Source of the DNA: Variovorax sp. PCZ-1
GTDB taxonomy: Bacteria; Pseudomonadota; Gammaproteobacteria; Burkholderiales; Burkholderiaceae_C
Length of the DNA stretch: 64,000 nt
Assembly: GCF_018413605.1 (NCBI RefSeq)
Contig: NZ_JAHCDN010000001.1
Location: forward strand, 868,001-932,000
Direction: 5' to 3'
Positions 8,519 to 16,025 of the stretch are shown here, one piece after another. Position numbers and translations under genes: made by a program. The notes below the pieces were generated by a model. That model saw only the letters and a program-made list of their open reading frames with translations. It made no database searches and was not told the origin of the DNA. Position 1 is the stretch's first letter. Every line of letters begins with the position of its first letter.

Positions 8519-8549
8519 CCCCATCTTGGGCTTTTGCACCAAGATGGGG
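8519..8549. terminator. Perfect 11-bp inverted repeat between nrtD and the MFS transporter
   Basis: CCCCATCTTGG and CCAAGATGGGG flank a 9-nt loop, a very stable hairpin in either transcript. No U-run follows on the minus strand, so it is not a classical intrinsic terminator. It may block or protect the 3' end of the nrtABD message, or shape the regulatory region of the sigma-54 promoter that begins 2 bp away. Confidence 0.55.
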
Positions 8550-8569
8550 AAGTCAAGAGATCGCCAGTG

Positions 8570-9388
8570 TCAAGCCGCTAGTTTCTCAACGTGTGATTGG
8601 CGGTTGTAGAGAAAATCGAGCACAGTGCGGCGGTATTGCACATAGGCCGCATCATGTGCCAGCTCCACGCGGTTACGCGGGCGTGGCAAATCGACATCCA
8701 ACACATCACCAATCGTGGCCGCAGGGCCATTGGTCATCATCACGATACGGTCTGATAGCAACACGGCTTCATCTACATCATGCGTCACCATCACCACGGT
8801 GCTTTGCGTTTTCTGCACGATCTCCAGCAACTCATCTTGCAGCTTGGCGCGTGTGAGTGCATCCAATGCACCAAAAGGCTCGTCCATGAGTAGCACTTGC
8901 GGCTCCATCGAGAGCGCGCGAGCAATGCCCACACGCTGCTTCATGCCTCCGGAGATTTCGCCAGGGCGCTTGGTTAATGCATGTGTGAGCCCCACCATTT
9001 CAAGCGCTGCTTCGGTGCGTTTCTTCAGCTGCGCCTTGGCTTCCCCTTGGCGATTGGTCGTGGCGCTGCCGAAGACGCGCTCCACAGCGAGATACACGTT
9101 TTCATAGCAGGTGAGCCATGGGAGCAGCGAATGGTTTTGAAAGACCATCGCCCGCTCTGGGCCTGGGCCTTTGATCTCTTTGTTGGCGCAAAGCAATGCA
9201 CCTTCCGTGGGCGTGGTGAGACCAGCGATCAAATTCAGCAAAGTGGATTTGCCGCAACCCGAGTGACCGATCAGAGTGACGAATTCACCTTTGTTCACGC
9301 TCAGGTCAATGTTTCTGAGAGCGGGGAACAAGCCTTTGGTGGTTTTGAAGGTTTGGGCAACGCCCGAAATGTCGATGTACTTTTCCAT
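8570..9388 (-). CDS. nrtD: Nitrate ABC transporter ATP-binding protein
   Basis: 272-residue ATPase of the NrtD/SsuB/TauB type that powers nitrate import. Walker A GHSGCGKST, Q-loop region VFQNHSLLPW, signature ISGGM (near 160) and Walker B LLMDEPFGALDALTR are all present, followed by the switch His in MVTHDVDEA. I use ATG 9388 (MEKYIDISGVAQTF) because residues upstream derive from the fold-back repeat region. It is third in nrtA-nrtB-nrtD. The single ATPase presumably works as a homodimer. Confidence 0.94.
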   Translation of the reverse strand: MEKYIDISGVAQTFKTTKGLFPALRNIDLSVNKGEFVTLIGHSGCGKSTLLNLIAGLTTPTEGALLCANKEIKGPGPERAMVFQNHSLLPWLTCYENVYLAVERVFGSATTNRQGEAKAQLKKRTEAALEMVGLTHALTKRPGEISGGMKQRVGIARALSMEPQVLLMDEPFGALDALTRAKLQDELLEIVQKTQSTVVMVTHDVDEAVLLSDRIVMMTNGPAATIGDVLDVDLPRPRNRVELAHDAAYVQYRRTVLDFLYNRQSHVEKLAA

Positions 9389-9429
9389 GATGTGTCGCTT
9401 CTGATTGAGGGTTTGAAACATGCTGCTAG

Positions 9430-9523
9430 AAGAACTCAAAATGCACAGAAGTACGCAAAAGACGCATAAAGTGCTAAGAGATTTTTGCGACTTTTGCGTT
9501 GTTCTGCGACTTTTGCGTTCTAT
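9430..9523. repeat. AACGCAAAA fold-back repeat, copy B (between nrtB and nrtD)
   Basis: Left arm AGAACTCAAAATGCACAGAAG followed by TACGCAAAAGACGC; right arm GCGACTTTTGCGTTGTTCTGCG and GACTTTTGCGTTCT. The arms are reverse complements with interruptions. It occupies the nrtB-nrtD gap on the same transcript. Confidence 0.85.
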
Positions 9524-9553
9524 TCTTAGTTTCGTGAAGATGTTGTAGAGACC

Positions 9554-10507
9554 TTAAGCCTTCACTTCTTCATAAGTAAATGCGCCTGCCAATTTGATCA
9601 AAGCAGCCTCGAGGATCAAGCCCACGATGCCGATGACGAAGATGGCGATGATGATGTTTTTCACATTCAGGTTGTTCCACTCATCCCAGACCCAGAAGCC
9701 AATGCCTACACCGCCAGTGAGCATTTCAGCAGCCACGATCACGAGCCATGCCGTACCGACTGCGAGGCGCACACCCGTGAGCATGTAGGGCAACACAGCT
9801 GGGAACAAAATCTTCGTAATGATCTTCCACTCCGACAGATTGAGCACACGAGCGACGTTCATATAGTCTTGCGGCACACGTTGCACGCCTACCGCAGTGT
9901 TGATGATCATCGGCCAGATCGAGCAGATGAAGATCGTCCAGATTGCCGCGGGGTGAGCGCCTTTGAACACGAGCAAGCCAATCGGTAGCCAAGCCAATGG
10001 AGATACAGGGCGTAGCAAGCTGATCAGGGGCCCGAACATACGATTCAAAAACGTGAAGCGCCCAATCATGAAGCCCAGTGGAATACCCACGAGAGCTGCC
10101 AAGCCAAAGCCCACGCCCACACGCTTCAAGGAGCTCCAAATGTTCCAGCCAATACCTTGATCATTGGGGCCATTGCTATAAAACGGCTTGGAGAAAATAT
10201 CCACCGCTTGCACACCAGTTTCCCAAGGCGTAGGAAACGTGCCTTTGCTGCCCATGGCGATGATTTGCCAGATACCCACCAGCAATGCCATGCCCAGAAT
10301 CGGCGGAACGATTTTGAGCCACAAACCCCGCCAGTCGAAAGGTATTTTGGGTGCATTTTTGAGTGCATTTTCAGACGCTTTTGAGGCGATTGCCGGCATA
10401 GAATCTGCGCGAGATGCTACTGAATGAGTAGCGCCGGAGGATGTGGTAACGCGTTTGACTGGCGCGCTCGTATCCGGCACAGGTGAGTGAAAAACTGCTG
10501 CAACCAT
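9554..10507 (-). CDS. nrtB: Nitrate ABC transporter permease
   Basis: 317-residue inner-membrane permease (BPD_transp_1 type) of the nitrate importer. About six helices run from GMALLVGIWQIIAMG (near 75) to IIIAIFVIGIVGLILEAAL near the end; the cytoplasmic coupling (EAA) loop is VPQDYMNVARVLNLSEWK. The first 60 residues are a non-conserved soluble extension. Residues about 25-40 ([14 protein letters not shown]) are encoded by a copy of the GCCGGC-hairpin repeat, so part of this extension is repeat-derived. It is 11 bp downstream of nrtA in an operon with nrtD. Confidence 0.94.
   Translation of the reverse strand: MVAAVFHSPVPDTSAPVKRVTTSSGATHSVASRADSMPAIASKASENALKNAPKIPFDWRGLWLKIVPPILGMALLVGIWQIIAMGSKGTFPTPWETGVQAVDIFSKPFYSNGPNDQGIGWNIWSSLKRVGVGFGLAALVGIPLGFMIGRFTFLNRMFGPLISLLRPVSPLAWLPIGLLVFKGAHPAAIWTIFICSIWPMIINTAVGVQRVPQDYMNVARVLNLSEWKIITKILFPAVLPYMLTGVRLAVGTAWLVIVAAEMLTGGVGIGFWVWDEWNNLNVKNIIIAIFVIGIVGLILEAALIKLAGAFTYEEVKA
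10390..10432 (+). repeat. GCCGGC-hairpin repeat, copy 1 (inside nrtB)
   Basis: Clear copy: TTGCCGGCATAGAATCTGCG is followed by GATGCTACTGAATGAGTAGC. It is in frame within nrtB on the opposite strand and encodes [12 protein letters not shown] in the N-terminal extension. Confidence 0.9.
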
Positions 10508-10518
10508 GATGATTCCCT

Positions 10519-11763
10519 TTAAGCTTTGATCTTGAAGCCGTCAGCGTATTTGGCGGGGTTCGTCCCATCCCAAGTCACGCCATCAATCATCTTGCTGGTG
10601 CGCATAGTGCTCTTGGGTACACTGACTTTTGCAGCAGTGGCAGCTTGGGCGTAGATATCCAAACGGTTGACTTGTTTGGCCACTTCTAAATAGTTGGGGT
10701 GCTCTTTGAGCAAACCCCAGCGTTTGTGTTGCGTGAGGAACCACATACCGTCAGAGAGATACGGATAAGTCACCGCACCATCGTTGAAGAATTTCATGTG
10801 ATTCGGATCGTCCCAGGTCTTACCCATGCCGTTTTGATAGCGCCCTAAGATGCGCTGGTTGATGACGTCCACGCTGGTGTTCACATACGATTTATCTGCA
10901 ATCGTCTCGGCCATTTTGTTTTTGTTCGTGAGGCTGGCATCAATCCATTTACCCGCTTCGATGATGGCTGCCGTGACAGCACGACAGGTGTTCGGATTTT
11001 TCTTGGCGAACTCTGCGGTCACACCCAGCACCTTTTCGGGGTGGTCTTTCCACACCCCCTGCGTCGTTTCCGCGGTGATACCAATGCCGTCCGCGATCGC
11101 ACGATGATTCCAAGGCTCACCCACACAGTATCCGTCCATATTGCCTACGCGCATGTTCGCTACCATTTGCGGCGGGGGGACCGTGATCACTTTCGCATCT
11201 TTCATCGGGTCAATCCCGCCTGAGGCTAGCCAGTAATACAGCCACATCGCGTGCGTGCCTGTTGGGAAGGTTTGCGCAAAGGTGTATTCGCGCTTTTCAG
11301 TTTGCATCAGCTTGGCCAGACCTGCCAAATCAGTGGCACCTTTTTCGGCGAGTTTTTTGGATAGCGTCATCGCTTGGCCGTTGTGGTTGAGTGTCATGAG
11401 CACATTCATGTCGCGCTTAGGGCCACCGATCCCCATATTGATGCCAAAGGCTTGGCCGTAGAGCATGTGGGTCATGTCGTTTTCGCCTGAGAGAAGCTTG
11501 TCGCGCACACTCGCCCAGCTCGCTTCTTTGGTCGGCACAATCTTCACGCCATATTTTTGATCAATGCCCAATACAGAGGCCATCACGATACTGGCGCAAT
11601 CCGTGAGTGGAATGAATCCGATCTTCACTTCTTTCTTCTCAGGTGCATCCGAGCCTTGTGCATACACACTGGCGCGCAATGCTGGAGACAAGCCGACTGC
11701 ACCGACTGCACCGATTTGCAGCGCTCTACGACGGCTGAGATGTTTTTTCAAGAGATCATTCAT
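10519..11763 (-). CDS. nrtA: Nitrate ABC transporter substrate-binding protein (Tat-exported)
   Basis: 414-residue NrtA/NasF-type periplasmic nitrate receptor. The N-terminus MNDLLKKHLSRRRALQIGA has a twin-arginine motif followed by a weak hydrophobic stretch and an Ala-rich cleavage region (ASVYAQ). The mature part has the family phrases VKIGFIPLTDCASIVMAS, LYGQAFGINMGIGG and GYCVGEPWNHRAI. Start at 11763 is supported by GGAG 9 nt upstream; the earlier in-frame codons are leader RNA that includes a terminator. First gene of nrtABD, with a 160-nt regulated leader. Its export signal argues against it being the cytoplasmic sensor NasS. Confidence 0.94.
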   Translation of the reverse strand: MNDLLKKHLSRRRALQIGAVGAVGLSPALRASVYAQGSDAPEKKEVKIGFIPLTDCASIVMASVLGIDQKYGVKIVPTKEASWASVRDKLLSGENDMTHMLYGQAFGINMGIGGPKRDMNVLMTLNHNGQAMTLSKKLAEKGATDLAGLAKLMQTEKREYTFAQTFPTGTHAMWLYYWLASGGIDPMKDAKVITVPPPQMVANMRVGNMDGYCVGEPWNHRAIADGIGITAETTQGVWKDHPEKVLGVTAEFAKKNPNTCRAVTAAIIEAGKWIDASLTNKNKMAETIADKSYVNTSVDVINQRILGRYQNGMGKTWDDPNHMKFFNDGAVTYPYLSDGMWFLTQHKRWGLLKEHPNYLEVAKQVNRLDIYAQAATAAKVSVPKSTMRTSKMIDGVTWDGTNPAKYADGFKIKA

Positions 11764-11789
11764 GGCAACACTCCAAGTAAACAAAGATG

Positions 11790-11856
11790 AAAAACAAAAA
11801 GGCGCTCTTGCATGCAAGCCGCACAAAATCAGTGCGATATGCATCAAGAACGCCTT
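11790..11856 (-). terminator. Leader attenuator (intrinsic terminator) upstream of nrtA
   Basis: In the transcript, AAGGCG-n-TCTTG-n-TGCATA...GCAC pairs with GUGC...UGCAUG-CAAGA-n-CGCCUU and is followed by UUUGUUUUU. This long hairpin with a U-rich tail lies before the nrtA ribosome-binding site, so transcription would stop in the leader unless antiterminated. The 5' arm overlaps an alternative hairpin at 11847-11862. Confidence 0.75.
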
Positions 11857-11862
11857 CGTTCT
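11847..11862 (-). ncRNA. Alternative (antiterminator) hairpin in the nrtA leader
   Basis: AGAACG-AAGG-CGUUCU forms a perfect 6-bp stem that uses bases 11847-11856 of the terminator stem, so the two cannot coexist. Its apical A and G resemble the loop bases recognised by ANTAR proteins, but the loop is 4 nt when the last G-C pair closes and 6 nt when it opens. Confidence 0.5.
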
Positions 11863-11892
11863 GGTGATTTGAGGCCCCTGCGCCGTTGCAAG

Positions 11893-11915
11893 AGCTGAGA
11901 ATCAATGGATCAGCT
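11893..11915 (-). ncRNA. Upstream hairpin (possible P1 of an ANTAR target) in the nrtA leader
   Basis: AGCUGA and UCAGCU pair around an 11-nt loop that can partly pair internally (AUC/GAU). It lies about 30 nt 5' of the antiterminator hairpin. ANTAR targets carry two tandem hairpins; this is the only candidate for the first. Confidence 0.4.
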
Positions 11916-11935
11916 TTGACCCTTGTAAAGCAACA

Positions 11936-11952
11936 TGCTAGAAGCGTGCCAA
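11936..11952 (-). promoter_or_regulatory. Sigma-54-type promoter of nrtABD
   Basis: Minus-strand TTGGCACGCTTCTAGCA has a perfect TTGGCACG -24 box, GG-N10-GC spacing and TAGCA at -12. It begins immediately past the stop codon of the histidine kinase gene. Initiation near 11925 gives a leader of about 160 nt. A TGCACC half-site (11991-11996) about 40 bp upstream could bind NtrC. Confidence 0.72.
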
Positions 11953-11953
11953 C

Positions 11954-13798
11954 TTATCTTTGGGCCATGAGCCAGCGGCTCAACAAATCGTGCACCAAGC
12001 CGATATCCACAGGCTTGCGAAGCACCAAAAAGCCTTCTTCTTCAGCTTGCGCCAAAGCCGGAGCATTGAACTCACCACTGACCATCGCGCCACGAGCCTG
12101 CGGTATACGCTCCATTAGAGCTTTGAGTAATTCAAAGCCACTCTCACCTGCGCGCAGTCGCTCATCACAAACAAGGGCTTGAGGCACAAAACCTGTACTG
12201 AGGCATTCAAATGCTTCAGCTGAATTACTAACGATGCGAACATCCACGCCCCAAGATTGCATCAAAGCCTGCCATGCTCGGCCGACTTGCGGATCGTCCT
12301 CTACGATCAAACAGTGACCCTGGTTGATGGGTGATAGCGCATGATCTTTATAAGAGGCAATCTCAAAACTTGCATCCCCCGCTGATGTTTGCAAGACGCC
12401 TGCCGATAAGCTCGGTACGCGAATCCAAAAACGTGACCCACGCCCTAATCGTGATGACATATCTAGAGGGGATTTCAGTAGCAGAGCGCATCTGGCCACC
12501 ACCGACAGCCCCAAGCCATGTCCTTCTGAATCAAGACCCCATGCGAGCTTCTGGCGAAAATAAGGCAGATAAATATCCGATTGGGATTCTTTGGCCACGC
12601 CAATCCCTGTATCGCACACCTCAATTTGCCATGTACCGCCCCGTTGACGTATCGCCAGCAGTACACCACCGTGCTGTGTGTAGCGTAAAGCATTTTGCAT
12701 GAGGTTAAGGATGATCTGTCTGAGTAAGTTGGCATCAGTTTGTGCAAATGCAGCTTGTTTGGGCAGATGCAAGCGAAGCTCTAAACGGCGATCACGTGCG
12801 TCGTGCTCAAATAGCCTTGCAATCTCGTGAAGAAAAGCTTGCAAATGAACGGGCTTGTGCTCAACAGCAATCACCCCCGATTCAAGCTTGGATAAATCAA
12901 GAAGTGAGTTAAACATCAGATTCATTGATCTTAAGCTTGAGCGCAGATCCGCCAGCGCTGGTGAGAGAGTGGCATCTTGATTGCGCTGAGAAATAGCCTC
13001 AATCAACATACTCATGGCGTGCACGGGTTGTCGCAAATCGTGGCTGGCAGTAGCAAGAAAGCGATTTTTCGCGATCAATGCATCTTCAGCCGCTTCTTTC
13101 GCTTCTTTGAACTGTGTGGCTAATCGTGTGCTGCTTTCTTCTAGACGGACTTGTTGCAAGAAGAATTTATGTGCCATCATGGCGTGCCGATAATTCGCGC
13201 CAGTGAACATCAAAATCATCGGGGTGATGTAGTACCAATCATCAGGATAAGCGATCACTGAAAGTAGGGTGGCCACATTCCAAGAGCAGTTAAAGAATCG
13301 CACAAAAATACCGAGTACAGGCGTTTGGTGTGCTGCGTTACTAGCCACAATAGCCGCGATCACCAAATACCAAAGCGTGTTGAACTCAAAACTCGGATCC
13401 GATGCAGTTAAAACAAAAGGAGCACAAAGTGCCAAGCCGTGCATCGTCACAATACGCTTGAGTTTAGGCACCCATCGTGCCATCATGGCATGGCCATCCA
13501 TCGAATGGGCATCTTCGTCAAATTCGTATATCAATCGCTTCCTGTAAAAGAATGCGCCCACGTAACCAACTGCCCATAGACCCATGAGCCATATGCTGTG
13601 TTGCCTGCCGTAGAAGAGAGCGGCAAGCGCAGCAATAATAGGCATGACGGTAAAACCATAGATCAAGCGCTCAAAACTCATCCTCAAAAGCTGTGTATGC
13701 TTATCAGGGCTGATATCGGTGGGTGGATGAATCAACTGCGCATACTCACGCATCATGCTGGGCATCTGGATACGGCCAAGCCAGCTTATGAATCTCAT
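11954..13798 (-). CDS. Hybrid histidine kinase with C-terminal receiver domain
   Basis: 614-residue membrane sensor. After about 25 polar residues come five or six hydrophobic helices (for example LIYGFTVMPIIAALAALFYG, IWLMGLWAVGYVGAFFY, LWYLVIAAIVASNAA, ITPMILMFTGA) and a short coiled stretch. The H-box ATASHDLRQPVHAMSML has H253; the ATPase domain shows NLMQNALRYT (N-box), DTGIG and GHGLGLSVV. The receiver domain has LIVEDDPQVG, phospho-acceptor D545 in VCDERL and the Lys in LRKPVD. Start 13798 is chosen because it lies 4 bp past the response regulator stop; upstream codons overlap that gene. It has no periplasmic sensor loop of note. It probably signals to the adjacent NarL-type regulator; what it senses is unknown. 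Confidence 0.88.
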   Translation of the reverse strand: MRFISWLGRIQMPSMMREYAQLIHPPTDISPDKHTQLLRMSFERLIYGFTVMPIIAALAALFYGRQHSIWLMGLWAVGYVGAFFYRKRLIYEFDEDAHSMDGHAMMARWVPKLKRIVTMHGLALCAPFVLTASDPSFEFNTLWYLVIAAIVASNAAHQTPVLGIFVRFFNCSWNVATLLSVIAYPDDWYYITPMILMFTGANYRHAMMAHKFFLQQVRLEESSTRLATQFKEAKEAAEDALIAKNRFLATASHDLRQPVHAMSMLIEAISQRNQDATLSPALADLRSSLRSMNLMFNSLLDLSKLESGVIAVEHKPVHLQAFLHEIARLFEHDARDRRLELRLHLPKQAAFAQTDANLLRQIILNLMQNALRYTQHGGVLLAIRQRGGTWQIEVCDTGIGVAKESQSDIYLPYFRQKLAWGLDSEGHGLGLSVVARCALLLKSPLDMSSRLGRGSRFWIRVPSLSAGVLQTSAGDASFEIASYKDHALSPINQGHCLIVEDDPQVGRAWQALMQSWGVDVRIVSNSAEAFECLSTGFVPQALVCDERLRAGESGFELLKALMERIPQARGAMVSGEFNAPALAQAEEEGFLVLRKPVDIGLVHDLLSRWLMAQR

Positions 13799-13802
13799 CA
13801 AC

Positions 13803-14456
13803 TCACCAAGCTTGAAAGCTGCGATCTTTGAGTTGGGCAATCGCTTCCACACGCGATGCCACGCCCAGTTTCTGCAAAACGCCGGTGACGTGTTCTTTCA
13901 CGGTTGCTTCAGTCACATTCAGGTTTTGCGCAATGCGCTTGTTGGGCAGGCCTTCAAGAATCATGGCAAGGATTTGCCCTTGGCGTATGGTTAAACCCAG
14001 CTCACGAGCCGTGATCGGCCATTGGTTCTTGCGGATGCTGGGTGATACCGCCTGATCACCCAAAGGCATAAACCAGCCCAAGCCTTGAAGCAGTGCAGAG
14101 ACGGCTTCACGGATCACCCCTGGCGAGGCTTGCTTGTTGATGAACCCTTGCGCACCCCATTGCTGGCACTTGAGCTGCACCATCGGATCATCGTCCGAGC
14201 TCATCATCAAAATGGGCAGCTTTGGCCAATCCTTGCTGAGCGTTTTGACCAGGCTCTCGGATGCCTCTTGAGCCAGCCAGAAGTCGATGATCATGATGCT
14301 TGGCGCGCCATGATCTGCGATATGTTGCAAGCATTCTTTCTCAGAAATGGTACAGGCACTGCCAACCAGTTGAGGATGCTCTTTGAGCAATTCTCGCAAA
14401 CCACGCCCTACTAGGGGATGGTCGTCACAGATCAAAGCGTAGCCGGTTGAGTTCAC
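13803..14456 (-). CDS. NarL/FixJ-type response regulator
   Basis: 217-residue two-domain transcription factor: receiver (ALICDDHPLVG, phospho-acceptor Asp in IMIIDFWL, KQAS with the conserved Lys) and a C-terminal LuxR-type helix-turn-helix (LTIRQGQILAMILEGLPNKRIAQ, VTEATVKEHVTGVLQKLG). I choose a GTG start at 14456 because AGGAG sits 6 nt upstream; the longer ORF start has no such site. It is 4 bp from the kinase gene, so the two form an operon and very likely a phosphorelay pair. It is in the nitrate region, upstream of nrtA, but its targets are unknown. Confidence 0.88.
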   Translation of the reverse strand: MNSTGYALICDDHPLVGRGLRELLKEHPQLVGSACTISEKECLQHIADHGAPSIMIIDFWLAQEASESLVKTLSKDWPKLPILMMSSDDDPMVQLKCQQWGAQGFINKQASPGVIREAVSALLQGLGWFMPLGDQAVSPSIRKNQWPITARELGLTIRQGQILAMILEGLPNKRIAQNLNVTEATVKEHVTGVLQKLGVASRVEAIAQLKDRSFQAW

Positions 14457-15166
14457 AAATGCTCCTATAGGGCATGGATTGTCATGGCAAGCAATGGCTG
14501 CAACATACACTTTTTTGAAAGCAGGCTATTTGCTTTTTGATGCCCACATGCATTGAATCACCGATTGACTGGTTCGAATCAACCACCCCGACTTGAGTGG
14601 GGATTGTTGGGTGTGATTTACTTCACGCAAACCCATTCTGCATCACAAATGGCTGCATTGTCCCGACCCAGGTCGTGTTGCTGAAATTCTGCCAGGCGCT
14701 AACACTTCAGATCTCTATTTTGAGATCCTCAACGAAGTTTGTATGTACTCCAGATTGTTTTGTATGGGCTTGATGCCCCCTTGCATACTCGCTGCAGCGG
14801 CATCTGCGCATGCCCAATCGTTTCCGCGTGAGCGTTTGGGTGATGTTGAGCTAGGGTGCCAAGCGCTCTATGACGAAAATATGCTGTTAGATAAGCCGAT
14901 CACTACAACGTCTCCCAGGCAAGCGGTTACCGTTCATCAAGCGGCTGCTTCTTCAGCGAAAAATGATCGTTTCCGCGGTAGATGAAGCAACGCTTAGCAG
15001 CTGTCGCAAGTTCGGAAAATTATGGGTGAATATGATCCAGAGGATGTGTGCTGATCCATACGAACTGTAGTAATCGATGCGAACAAAGCTTTGGCATACG
15101 AAAGCGATGCTTCACCTTTTTGTGCAACAGCAAGAGCTGCACAGTGAGCAGGTTAGGCCAATGATC
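14457..15166. other. 710-bp intergenic region with one possible small secreted ORF
   Basis: This stretch separates the response regulator from nasT. Apart from the weak ORF at 14743-14985 it holds a GATCTC-tatttt-GAGATC hairpin (14710-14727) and no repeat of either main family. No tRNA or conserved RNA structure is seen. Confidence 0.5.
14743..14985 (+). CDS. Possible small secreted protein (unknown)
   Basis: 80 residues beginning MYSRLFCMGLMPPCILAAAA with SAHAQS next: a plausible signal peptide with an Ala-x-Ala cleavage site. The remaining 54 residues (FPRERLGDVELGCQALYDEN...) are polar with no recognised domain. No strong ribosome-binding site precedes it. It could be a genuine small exported protein or the 5' remnant of a decayed gene, since the following sequence to 15166 has no open continuation. 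Confidence 0.35.
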   Translation: MYSRLFCMGLMPPCILAAAASAHAQSFPRERLGDVELGCQALYDENMLLDKPITTTSPRQAVTVHQAAASSAKNDRFRGR

Positions 15167-15841
15167 TCAGCTGAGTAAATCCGCGACGTCCAGCATGCGC
15201 TGCGCCACATCGACGAGCCTCAAGCCTTTGTCCATCGCGGTTTTACGCAGCTTCTCGTAAGCCTGCTGCTCTGTGAGCTCTTGCTTTTGCATGAGCAGGC
15301 CTTTTGCACGATCTATCGTCTTGCGCTCTTGCAGTTCCGTTTTAGCACTTTGCAGCTCTTGCCGCAGGCCTTGCTCGTGCTCGAAGCGCGCCATGGCTAC
15401 ATCCAAGATGGGACGTATGCGCTCAGGTGCAAGGCCAGCCACGATGTAGGCAGACACACCTGCTGCAACGGCGGCTTTCACATGCGTCGTGTCATTGTCT
15501 TCGGTGAATAGCACAATTGGCCTGCGAGCCTCACGTGTAGCGATCACAACATGCTCTAGTGCATCACGTGCATCGCTTTCTGCATCCACAATGATCATGT
15601 CGGGCTGCAATTGCGTTAAGCGCTGCTCCAAGAAACTGTCTCCCGGCAACACGGCAATCAAGTTATAGCCGCCTTCCAGTAGACCTATTCGCAATTGGCG
15701 TGAGCGGATCGCCAATTCACGTGCATGCTGATCTTGTGTATCAGGCGCGAGTGAATCAGGTGCAATCACCACAATGCGGATTTCACGCCCCATTTCGGGG
15801 CGTGAGGCATTTGGGAGCAAGCTTGGAGTGATGGCTGTCAT
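15167..15841 (-). CDS. nasT: NasT-like ANTAR-domain antiterminator
   Basis: 224 residues: a receiver-like domain (IRIVVIAPDS, MIIVDAESDARDALEHV, PIVLFTEDND, AAGVSAYIVAGL) followed by a coiled connector and a C-terminal ANTAR domain (TIDRAKGLLMQKQELTEQQAYEKLRKTAMDKG). ANTAR proteins bind paired hairpins in leader RNAs and prevent termination; NasT does so for nitrate assimilation genes. The leader of nrtA in this window has the matching terminator architecture. The usual partner sensor NasS is not encoded nearby. A 30-residue tract (DSLAPDTQDQHARELAIRS) after the first strand is longer than usual. A weak GG-N10-GC element lies at 15856-15871; if used, translation would more likely begin at the Met codon at 15793. 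Confidence 0.88.
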   Translation of the reverse strand: MTAITPSLLPNASRPEMGREIRIVVIAPDSLAPDTQDQHARELAIRSRQLRIGLLEGGYNLIAVLPGDSFLEQRLTQLQPDMIIVDAESDARDALEHVVIATREARRPIVLFTEDNDTTHVKAAVAAGVSAYIVAGLAPERIRPILDVAMARFEHEQGLRQELQSAKTELQERKTIDRAKGLLMQKQELTEQQAYEKLRKTAMDKGLRLVDVAQRMLDVADLLS

Positions 15842-16025
15842 GTTGATTCATGGTTAGCAAATTTCAGGCCATCCAAAACATATCAAGCCAAGCGCGATGA
15901 TGTGAAGAAATACACGCTTAGACCGATTTGTTTTACACGAAGCAGCAAAGTCCAGACTGGTGTCGGGTTGTTGGTCTAAGTGCTCTTGCGCACACTCCGT
16001 TCACTTCACAACTCGGAGCTTATGA

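Noticed and set aside
10519-11847. A longer nrtA start at 11847
   Set aside because: The extra 28 codons fall in the leader terminator, whereas 11763 has GGAG and a Tat signal directly after it.
15856-15871. Sigma-54-type element before nasT
   Set aside because: GG-N10-GC spacing and TTGCT fit, but the -24 box is TGGCCT and the start would leave almost no leader before ATG 15841. Kept only as a remark under nasT.
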